Positions 12,401-24,400 of a DNA stretch of 64,000 nucleotides are shown piece by piece. The notes beneath the pieces are model-generated. The model was not told where the DNA came from. It saw nothing but the letters and a program-made list of their open reading frames with translations, and did no database searches. The number at the start of each line of letters is the position of its first letter. Position 1 is the first letter of the stretch. Where the stretch lies: contig JTDE01000100.1 of assembly GCA_014338405.1 (NCBI GenBank), forward strand, positions 13,474 to 77,473, written 5' to 3'. The stretch comes from Paragonimus skrjabini miyazakii (taxonomy: Eukaryota > Platyhelminthes > Trematoda > Plagiorchiida > Troglotrematidae). A program made the position numbers and the translations under genes.

Positions 12401-15400
12401 TGTCCGCACATGAGAATGATGACGACTTCAATGGTGTGGTAACCGGGGTTTTGGGAAGTATAGTTGACTCAACGTTTGCTAACTCAACATAATTGACGTA
12501 CTAATAAATAATGGTGATATACAGAGCTTACCTATAGACGGTATGTGTGATTTGAGATCAGTCGCATCCGGTGAAAGACTGGAAGATTCCAGAGTATCTG
12601 ATACGAGACCCACGCCTGCTTTCCCGTGAGAAAATTGGCCGCTGATTTTTGAGCTGCTCAAATCGTACTGGGAGAGCAGTCGAATTTTCAGATTTTCTGC
12701 TGTCGTGGACCAGATTGCGTGTGATTGATCAAGGAAAACCAGTTTATTTGTTCCTGACAAATCCATCAGTTCACCGAAAGGATGTCCATGCACCTTGACC
12801 AATTCGAGCTGTATGGGTGTTTATAATAGACGAAAACGTTTGAAGAACACAAATCCAAGCAGAAAAAATTGCTACTATTGGTGTCAATTTGGTTGGTGAG
12901 AAGCTAGATTTGTCAAACTTGGTGTTTAAGTGAAAAACGTTAAATCAAAACAGTTGGCGCGTAGTGGCTTGTGTAGTTTGCTTTGAGAGGTCAAAGCTCT
13001 GTACCCAAACCACCATGCATTTATTACGTCACCCAGCCTAACAATAAGACGGTTAGGGGTGACAATAGGTTTGACACCTGATTTTGAATTGAACAAGGGA
13101 TTTAGTTAAAGTAGGTGCACGGCGAGAAGTTTCAAGTTACAAATTACTATTAACCAATGTGGCCAAAATGACACAAATCAGAGAGCTGTCAACACTTTCA
13201 ACGTCTAGTGGTAAACACAACAGTCTAATGAATGAGTCCTTATCTTCTCATACAGGAATTCAATTTTCTTCCAGGTTTTCTATTCCAGGAGAGAACTCAG
13301 TGTTCAGTTAATAATTCGTGTAGTTAACTTACAGCGCGGCATATGCACTCGATCATCTATAATCAGTTACTCTTTGAAAAGTTAAGCGATGATCGTGTAA
13401 ACCCTGAGTTGGCTTATTCCTTCAGTGTTGTGCCAAGCCAATGACAAATAACAGTCGACTAAGTTTTGCCCGATTCATACGTCTCTAGCAGTGAAAACGT
13501 TCACAAAAATGTTTTCCACCGAGTGGAAGTTCAACTGAATAGTAGTAAATTAATTATCTGCGCTTTAGTCTATTCCAATGTGTTGTCAAGCGACGGGAAA
13601 CCTGGAGACTCTCACCTATGTTTCTCTGTCTACAACGATGCATTTAATAACACTAATTGAGAATCGTAATTACCTGTTCCTAACCAACCTACTAATCAAT
13701 CTACAATCGGTAGTCTTGTGTATGGTTGTTTTTTCAATGGTAGCCAGTCTATAAAAGCCCCAAGTATGAAAATTCTGGGCTTCGGCTACACGCGAAAGAG
13801 CGTCATGAACAACAGGCTCAAACGCAACAAGCGGTCTACCAGCTAAACTACGAAGCTGCGCCGATGTTCCGAATTCAACTGAAGCCCAACTTCTCCATGA
13901 CTGGATTTCCTGAAATTGGCAAATCTACATAACACCCTATTGAAATTACAAATTATTTATCAACAGCGACGTCGGCCTATTTCATTTTGAACAGATCAAA
14001 AAATTTTGCAGTTGCAGTTGACGTAGAGGTCATTCGATGAATTCCATATAAAACAGTCGGCAGGTGGTTGACTGAATTTGAATATGAAATCTAGGAGTTC
14101 ATGGTGTATCGTCGTAGCTTATCTGACAAACATTTTGCCACGTTAGAACATGCCATATCTGTCACTGGTTCTAATCCAGCCGAAGTCCCAGCTTTGTATC
14201 ACTCGTGAACTTACAAATGATCAATTCTGCCGAACCAATCGTTCTTGTTCAATTTACCGAATTAATTATTAATGAAATTTCCGGGGATTTAATCGTCGTT
14301 TGTTATCTCGCAATACTGACTCTGATGTGATGAAGGGTGCAGTACACGCCCCGCTGTTGTTTTTATCAAATGCGACATTCTTGCCATTTAGTCATAACGT
14401 TTTTCTTATTCAGAACTTCAGGTGATGTAGCAAGCGTCAAACGTCAGGTGTTATCAACTTCCTCTGTCGTATTCGGCAGTCTGTCCGAACTGTCAAACTG
14501 ATCACTTTCCCGCAGTNNNNNNNNNNNNNNNNNNNNNNNNNNNNNNNNNNNNNNNNNNNNNNNNNNNNNNNNNNNNNNNNNNNNNNNNNNNNNNNNNNNN
14601 NNNNNNNNNNNNNNNNAAATGTATCGGTTATTTTCACCTGGGAAAAACAACATGAGGGAATTCCCACTTATATAAGTAACAAATTCTTCCCCACACTTCT
14701 TCCAGTTGTGTGTTTAGGGGTAACATTATGTAACAGTGTAATGTAGCTTGTAAAAATCAAAGAAGTTCTAGTCACCGTTAAAAGATTCCGTTCATTAACT
14801 AACATCTCAAGATCGGCTTAGTCTCACATCCGTATATTTCGCTTGCTAACTGGGAAATGGTTGATTAACCTTCACCTGCTGCAGTGTGTAACAAAGCGAA
14901 TAGTTCACTTCTCTGTGGATCCACGGATCGTGTTATGTTGGTTTGTTTTATTCCGACCTAATCACTATTTATATTGAGGTACCGGTAAGCGGAACTCAAG
15001 AACAGACAAAATCGGACTATGTGATGAGTGTATGCAACAGCTCAGTAGCTCATACGTATTATCAGTTTTATTAGTACACCGTATAGAATAAAACCCTCAT
15101 GAAATACCTTCGCGCTTGTGTGGTTTGGTCAATTTTTAGTTTAATTGCAACAAGTTAAGCAGGTGGACATTGCACCGACTGAATGTTATCACTTAAGATG
15201 AGATTTGTAACAGGATTAACCACATATACATGACAGTGACCCGTTTCCCTGGGTAAAATTGATGGTTGATGGTTAATGATCCTAGTTGTATCAAGACAGC
15301 CCGAATACCTGATAAAAAAGCGAGAAATCTGTAACTGAGTTTGGGTATCATTAACGGTGCATCCACATTCTACCAAGCATCGACTGGTAAAAGAGAAGTT

Positions 15401-18400
15401 CAAACGCAAATTTGAAAAAACCATTGCTCCTAAACTCGATGTGTTGTAAGCTTCAAACAATGCCTGATTAAAACGTTCGCATCCACCCATGATTCATTAA
15501 GTACGCCATAATTCGCAACTTCTCTGACTTGCACAAGCCTTGTCTCACTGAGCCGGTCAAGGTACTTCTAGATGAGTTACGAAGCAACAACGAATGAGGT
15601 AACGTAAGTGATTTGGGATTAAATCTACAATTGTAACCAGCAGGCGAGACACGAGTATAACTAACTTGGGTCCTTGACTCCCGTACTATCGAGCTGCTTA
15701 GCGCAACCGACTAAGTAAACCACATCAATGTCAGACCATAAAAGATTCACCTGAGTAGGCCGCCTCAGTCGTTCGAATCGATCTGCTTGCATGGCTAAGT
15801 TGTGTTCCAAAGTCTCGTGACGTAGCAGCAAAGCCGTGGTCGCTTTAATTGAGTCACCCAGTTCTGTGGAGCGCAGATCGGGTTCATGCAATTCCAACCA
15901 CTGTTCCGCAGCATAAGCCTCACTGAAATAAGGCAGAAAGAAACCAGTGTTAGTTACTAGGGGTAATAGAGGATCGTTGTTTGTATTAAATAAACATAAC
16001 TAACAACTGTTCTTAGATTGAAAAGAAACAATGGACTGGAGTTTGGCTCACGTTAGAGCTCGTCGGTAATGCAAAATATTCTTACCACAACTGGGACTAG
16101 AACTCCCAGCACGCCTTCATCAGTTGACCACGTTGATCACTGCGCCAATGACACCACATTATGTGCGGCTGAAGTAGGTGCAAACGTTCAGCCGCATTCG
16201 TTTGTGAGCAATGCTGAGATTGGCTGATCTTCTCAAAATGAGACACAGTAAATGTCCTGTTGACTCCAAGTGATTGTCCCACAACTAAGACATCTCTGGA
16301 TATTGAAATCTCAGAAATACTCAAGCCTGTTTAGCGGTACAATGATTACCGGTAAGTAGTAGTAGACTTTCGTCTATATACATCGAAAACCGATCAAAGC
16401 TGACTGCGGCTGTTGTATTACGACAGAATTTTCAGCCATTCTCCTTCGAATTGAGGTAGCAGACTTGAGTTTGGCTCTCGTTTGTGCTAATCAATAGTGC
16501 ATATTCTTATCACACGTGGGCCAATAATGTCTACTAACGAGCTCAAACAGGAACAAAACTCAAGAATTGTGCTGATTTTCGAAAGTGAATGTGAGGGTTT
16601 TAATCAGCTGTGATTGGTGAATGATTTATGTGGATCTATTTTACTCGATCAATCAACTAGTTGAAGCTAACTGACCAGTACTATGAAATCTGGCAATTGT
16701 TTCCTCCACAATTCATGTACGTTTAATGCAGCAGTTTAGAACAGTACGGGTTAAGTGTTAAAGAAGTTTTTCTGAAAATGATCCATAACATGTCCATACA
16801 AATACTGAAAAAATGATAGGTACATTTCATGAAGAGGTAGTTCAGTCGGCAACCATATCAGTAGTAAATTGGTTGTAGTTGTGTAATCTTGGAACTAGTT
16901 GATATATGCTGAATAACCCTCAAAGGTGATAATAGCCTTAACATTTATATCGGTTGGATATTTTCAAAGAGAAAGAGCAGGCCCGAGTCTCACACTTGTT
17001 TGTGTTCACCAGTGATGTACAGTTCTCATATTGGTTGAACATCACCCACAATTGATTGCAGTTGTCACATTCCCATGGACTTTGCAGTCGGCCCCTTTCG
17101 AACAACAAAAGCAGTAGACATGAGTTTCGCTCTCAATAGAGTTCGTCATTAGTGCATATCCTTGCCACTACCGGGACTTGAACCACGACCACGCTGTTCA
17201 TGAGGCAACCGTGTTTACTACTGCGCCATTCGCCTCACATTAGGCACGACCGAATTATTAACGCATGTGAACACTGAACCACTTTGGCTTGTGAGTAATG
17301 ATCAGGTTGCCCGATCACCTCGAAAGGAGACACAGTTACTGTCTTTTGACTCAAATCGATAATCCCGCGACCAAGACTTCTCTTAAAGTTGAAATCACAG
17401 AAATCAATAACTCGTCGAGCAGTATTTTTATTATGACCGGAAGTTGAACTCCGACCACTGTTCCATAAGCTGACCATGTTGACCACTGCGTCGTTGACCT
17501 CATGTTAGTCTCAACCAATTTACCACTTGCAACTGGCCGATCACATCAACACTCGAGTAATGCTCAGGTTGACCGATCGCCTTTTGGAGGGACATCAATC
17601 ATTCTCTCAGCTTCCAACAATGACCACCAATCAAATGAAAATCACGGAAACAATTTAGCTCACTCTGAGGGTTCTTCGTCATCGACAAACCGTAAGTGAT
17701 TTGGTTGAAATAAATTGGACAACATTCAGAACGTCTGAGGACATGTCGACTCAATTGAGAAGCTGTGCCTGAGTAGTCATCGACTAGAGTTTTCCCTCGA
17801 AATGACAGGGCAATCAGAGCGTTATTCACGAGATGATGTTACTGTAAATTACACGAGTTATTGCACAAATGATAAGTTGGTATTGTCCAATGTCAGTTCG
17901 ACGTTCAAAATGACTGTCTCACAAACACTATAAATGTACAATATTGACGACACCTACCAAATGCGAAACCATAGTCTAGTAATTCTCTTCCAAATGGAGT
18001 AGCTACAAAGTTAATATGATTAGAAGGGATGCACTGAGTTGTGTTCAGTTCTCGACAATATATCATTTTGTTCCCTCTATAAGAAAGTGAATGTTCCACA
18101 ATATTTAGTTTAGAGAAAACGTTCCATACCAGTCCATCTGCATGCACCATGAAAAACACTATGGCAGATTTTCGTAAAAGCGATGTAAATCTATACAATT
18201 CTAATGTTTTAGTTCTTAGCCTCTTTTTAAATTCGGTCTCCGCATCCGTCGAGCATACAATGAAAGTAGTTAATTCTGGGATGCAGTAATGAAGCAATTT
18301 TCTAAATGGTTTACCCTTCAGATTTACTTCAAATCCGTCATCGGTAGGCAACTATGAATAAACCGAAAACTTCTGGTTTGAAGGAATCATCCAGCGTTCA

Positions 18401-21400
18401 AACGACACTGTTATCATTTCCGGATTTATTCACTTCACAACTTGCTTAACATGGGGGCAAGATTGTAGCTTTATGTTAATTTCTCTCTCTCTCTAGTTAA
18501 TTCTTCAAAGTGAGTATCTCTTTGAACTATAGACTGCTGTATCCTTAGTTCCTACAAAAAATCCATTGCTTACATTTCAATAAAATTAGAAACATTCCCA
18601 AAAACGAATGGCAGCGAACTCCTATGAATGTCCTTAAATTGAAATCGGTGTTTGAAACGACCGATTTAGTTGTTTCGTTGTGGGGGTTTTGTAATTAGCC
18701 TGGTTCTTGCTATGAGATGTTTTCCAATAGAAAGAGCACAGCGATTATTTTCCTTCAGAGAACACAGTTTCTTGGAATACAATGTGTGGCTGCATGCGTA
18801 TTTTGTGTATTCCCGACATTGCTTACCAGGAATTGCAGTCCATTGCGGCTACTGTGGAGTACTGTGGTCTTTATGATGGATTACAAACTTGATACGTATA
18901 GTGGGACAACATTATCGTTTACTGACTTCGTAAGTAGCCAGGTAGTAAGGGTTATGAAGCTTTCAGTGAGCATAAAATAGAAACTGTTGGGTAGCTCATT
19001 TTCATTTGTGATTGTTCATATCGTGTCCTTGGATTTCTGGATCTTTATCTCAAGGGTTTATAGACTGATGTTAAAGGAAAGAAGCATCTGACACAGTCTT
19101 GTTCTCACTTCCCCATCCCGGACAAGTGTTAGTATTCCACCACTATTCCTCCTTCCTCTCGGCCCACTGGGACGACTACACTCCGATGAATAGTATGACG
19201 ATAACATACTGGGTATTTTACAGTACAGCGTTCCATTGTATTATTCATAGTTCCACTTGCTTCACTGACGGTCTCTTTGACCAGTTGGTGGAGGGTTTAT
19301 ATTCCTGTCAATTACTTTTGCGCCGATGGATCTGTAATATACAATAGCTTTCGATCGATTGTACTAATCTTTTAGGCGTTCAATTCATACGATCAAGTCT
19401 GTCTTTTCCCATCTTGGATTTATGTAATTTGAGGTGGATGTAACAATCATGTCACCGACAAAAACGACATAAGCCAACGTCAATGGTAACAACACATATT
19501 GGATGCATGTTGGTTGACCGTGACCGAAGTGCTTGACAGGCTAATTCAAACTCTTGTGACCAACATGTGGGTGATATGTGAAACGTTTTTTCTCTACTGG
19601 TAACCCGGGGTCTACACTCAGTGGATAGACAGTTCATACATCTTATTGATGACTGTAACGATTGAACAAAATTTTTCTGTCACCCACCGTTCTCAAATGC
19701 AGCGACACTATTGTTTAATTAAGCAAGTTAACTGAATAAGTGAGTAGACATCCCTCATGAACCAACAGCTTATTATAAGTGGTCGAATGCTGCAGAACTT
19801 CTGGTAGAGAAATCACTCTGATACATAACAAGTAGTTTTTGAGAACAAAGTGTGCTAGATCAAACGTTTAAGTGATTATAGTCTGAACTTTCTGGGAGCT
19901 GACAGCTTTAAGAGACGGGCCTTGCGACGAGAAGTATGATCTAAGCAGATTTGCATTGTTTACGCACTGACCACATTTTTCTTTTCAACAACTAATGCAG
20001 ATTACGGTCATACAGCGATTGAAACACAGGCTTCTGTCTTCACAACACTTGAACAAATTCTTAAAAACCAAACGGACTGTTATCACTGGGTCATAATTCT
20101 TCTTCACCTATTTGAGGGCAAACGAAGAGGCTGAGTGGAAAGCTCTACCAAGTTTGTTGATAACAATGCATCTTTGCAAATGGAGCAACCTCCTAGAATG
20201 TGAATTCCACCAGTGCATTCTCTCTGTTTACTTCTTCCGTCCTGTATCTCAAAATCTAGGTAGGTATTGACTTTATCATTTTGGTGATGTGGACTATGAT
20301 GCTGACACCATTGCTTTTGATAGTAACTAAGATAAAAAACGTTACATGTCGCTGATGAAGTGTTGGATCGGGTCTTGTTGTGCGTGAACAACTATTAAAG
20401 ATAGCAGACATGTCAACTCTTATTCGAGCCTGTGTCACGCATAGTCTTCCCCGTTTAAAGCTGAACAATTTATTTAAATAAGCATATGGTTTCCATACGG
20501 ATATTTACGATGGTATGGTCGTATTACTGAAGGTACTGATGATCATGGCAACCGTAAAGATGAAACATATGACCGCTTCCACTTTTACAAAGCACGTTCA
20601 GCGTACTCATTTTACCAGTGAAACTATCTGACCCTGAAGGAAGAAGACGCTTTCTATGGAAAGTCACACTTACTTAAGGCTTGGTTGCGCACCATCTGAA
20701 TGTCCATTCTGCTCTATGGGATACAAACATGACCCAGTCGCACTGAAGATACATTTAAATCTGATCAACATTGTCTTCATCCGTTAGCTTGTGTCAAATG
20801 CTCTAACCGCATAGGCAAAATCACGGTGTGGGCAACAGGAAAATTTCCAAGTTGACAACCGCTAAGCAAAACTGCACAACCTCTGTTATCAGTTGAAATA
20901 CGCCCGGAACCGAATAGGCATCCATAATTCCAGAACAACTTGCGAGCAATCGGCAGTCGGGTCTGTTGTTAAAGTTTCCCTCTTAACACCGGTTCTTATT
21001 CAAAAATGAACAAAACTGCTGAGTACCCACACACAGCTCTGAAATTATGCAAAATATACGCCTGTTACATCACGTATTCGGCAAATTGATTGAGTGTCAG
21101 TCGCACTGTGTATTGTTGAGTACGACATATGTCGACTTGAAGAAATGGTACGATAGCAGAACAGTGGCACGTAACGAGGTAAGATAGCTGTAAATGTTCC
21201 GTTATAAAAAGTTGGAAGGTGCCAAGTCTCAACCACATATTATCAGCACCGATAAGTGAGAAGGATTTTGGAAACAGCGTTGTGGCTCACTCAGTTATGA
21301 GACTAATCCACATTAGTGTTGACTGATCATTACATATTTCCCTGACTGCTTATTTTGTTTTCTTTCTACACATACTTGAAGCTCACTTCTTGGTCCGTCA

Positions 21401-24400
21401 TCTCCAGGATTACTGTCAAGATCATCGACAGAACGGATTATAGTACGCAAGATATGAATTAAGGTTGGGCGTTTTGGCGATGCCATTAATATGGTTGGGT
21501 GAGTGAGAACAACACAATTAATGAACCACTCTGACACATTGTTGCAAGAGTACTTTGAATTGTGTTTTAGGCTACATAATTTCTTTTTGTTAGAACTTAC
21601 GTAGCAAACGTCACTGCACTCAGATGAAGATGTAAATCTTGGAACACTTGATTGCAATGTTTATGAAGTTCAGTCCAGTTCAACACAAGGTCGATCATGT
21701 TAGATTTGATCTGGTTACATACATTTTGTGGCTGTTCAGAATGTCTCCTGCTCTCTTCTTCCAACACTGATGATTCGCATACTATCAGGTCCGGAACATG
21801 CTTTTCAGTCCCTTTCAAGTTCAATGTATCTCGTGTCACTGTATCCTCATCACTCGGATTTGAAGACGTAGGTGAATGCAATAGTTGATTAGTTGATCTT
21901 GTAGACGAAGAGCAAATCTCTTCAGAAGGTCGAGCGTTATCACGTTGCGTTTCCATATCCAAGCTGGGCAGATCGTCAGCTTCGGTAGTGGTTGTGGTCG
22001 TAGTCGTATGGGATTCTGTCCCACTTGAAGGTCTGGTGGTCCAACCGGATGACGTGCCCTGGGACTGCTTACCGTGAATTCGTGGTTCCAACTCTGAGTC
22101 ACCTTCCAGCTCGTTGGTCGGATGCCAGTCCGCATGTTCATCTGTTTCTGCATACTCTACCTCAACATTTGGTGTATCTGCACCCCAATCTGAGTGAATA
22201 ACAATCTTAGGGGCCATCAACTGTCCAGTTCTCTCCGCTGGTACTTGAGAGCTCATGGACTCTTGTAGAAACACTTCGTGTAGAAGCTGTCCATCTCGTA
22301 AGCATCCTTCAACTTTGTCTTCTCGCGCATTCATCTCCGATCGACAGTGAGTCGTCAAAATGATTTGCACTTTGATGAGTTCTATGAGGCTAGAAAAGAT
22401 AAATGAGAGTATTTGAGGAAATGTCGACTGAAGTTGGCGGAAAAATATGCAACCACAAACAGTGCAGTGAAGACGGCTAGTAAACGTTTAACAACATTAA
22501 GTTCAAATTACCTGTCAGTAAATCGAGTAAACTAGCTACTATGTTACTACCAAGTTTCTGTCAGGAGCGATTTAGACAGCTTCCATCAGTTTAGTAAAGA
22601 CTGACTCTTTTTTCAGTGCCAAAAATGTTTGTCAACAGCTTACACTTTGCCTGTATCTTTGCATCTGCATTCGCGCTCTTGCCTCAGTAATCCAACATCG
22701 AAATTACAAAACTAACATTGACTGTTGAATATGTTAACGTCTGAAGTGTTGCTGTCGGCCTAAGTGAATATTAAAATGTTATTTTTCATCGCAGTACTTT
22801 CATAATTTCCACAAATTTTAAAACGGTTACATAACCATTACGCACATCTAAGGGACGAAAAATATGTGGTGCGACTGACTGTTCAATATCAGAGAATGGT
22901 TAGTTTACTTATGTATATGAGGCAGTGTTCCGCATCTAACTTCCAATTAGATTTCTCTCCTGCAACCTGTTGAACAGTTATTTCGAGCTGGCAACCTGTT
23001 CAGAGATCCGCGGCTTGTCTCTTAACACATTCAAGTGTTTTACGTTTTCTTTTCGTTCCTAAATTTTTTTCCAATACCTACTCTTCTACTCATGCAAATA
23101 AGGAGCCGTTTATTTTTACTGTTTTCTGGTAAATATCCAGGGGTTAATTCGGGTAGGAACATGGCATAATCACTTCATGGTACCTCGTTTTATATTAGGC
23201 ACTTAATCTCTGTCCCCACTCCATACCTCTGTGTTCCCCTCAGTGTTGTATTCCCTGCTTTGTTATCAGATAACTTTGCACGTTTTGCCAGACCCCCAGA
23301 AAAAATCAACCTCACTTTAGTGGCATTCCGCAAAAACGTAGTTTATTTTATGGTTTCTCACCAGTTTGGCATGTGCGTACACTTTGTGCAAAAATTCGAC
23401 TTGACACAACGCATCCCACTTACTGCGAGCACTTTTTTCATACTACTCCACCCTCCACTAAGTTACGATAAAACATTTATTTGTACACACCCAGTCTAAC
23501 TAGTTTTCCGTAAGTTCTCATTCACCCAGACTCCTACACGAATCAAACTTCATGTCTCTTCGAGCTAACCACCACAATGAATTAAGTTTTTTCCCCACAC
23601 TAGATATCGACTGCGACTGTTTCCGCACGAGTTTTGCGATTACCATTACTAGTTTATGACTCAAACACGCTTAATTCTCTCCCAGATGTTGATGTTGGGA
23701 TTAGATAAAAAGCTGAAAACTCAATTCCGGTGTGCATAAAACGTACTATTGACTTTATCTGACTATAAGTACGTAAGTACTTGTAAGACTACTCATTTTC
23801 GTAGATGGTTATGGTGATGCAAAGCTTCACATCCACGTTTTATGCGACAAACCACTCAAACGTCAGCTGTAAAGCTTTCGATTCATTTTGTTATCGTTGT
23901 TTTATTTTGATATATTGGTGACAAAACCGGCAACAATGTCAGAAGTATTGCAGCTAAACAGAACGGTACATAGTCTACTAATAGCAGCCAACAGGACATT
24001 CTTCTATGCATCTTCCTCATAACTGTGTAGTAGGTTTTCGATGTCTTGCAAAAAAACAAGTAAAAAAATTGAACTGAAATGATTTGATATTGCCTGAAAT
24101 TATTCCTCATCATACCATGAAGTTGTAGTTCTTTGCATTCTTATAGAAACATGGAAAGAGTGCAATCAAATGAGTTTGGTTAGGGTTTCCGGGCAATGCT
24201 TAGTTTACGAATGGAGATGGTTGAAAAGTCTATGGGAATATGGAAAGTTCTATCCGTTGTGAGTGGCGTTCAGCCTGTTTAATCCAAAAGTATTCTATTA
24301 CTTACCAACAATATTAGGCTTGACAGAATATCTTGAAATGAGATAGTGTTTGTATTTTCACCCAACATCTGTGATCATTCAATCAGGGCTTCTCATACAA

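Larger units (their letters stand above)
12809..15750 (-). other. Spectrin intron (2.9 kb) with assembly gap and old SINE dimer
   Basis: Holds the degenerate head-to-head tRNA-like pair at 13,778-14,187 and a gap at 14,517-14,616. A minus-strand frame at 15,155-15,490 has no recognisable product. Confidence 0.6.
15923..21600 (-). other. Spectrin intron (5.7 kb), repeat-rich
   Basis: Contains four family B copies or fragments (16.0-17.6 kb), an unassigned 394-base open segment at 17,958-18,351, a short CT tract at 18,481-18,496, and a degraded LINE at 20.6-20.9 kb. Confidence 0.65.
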
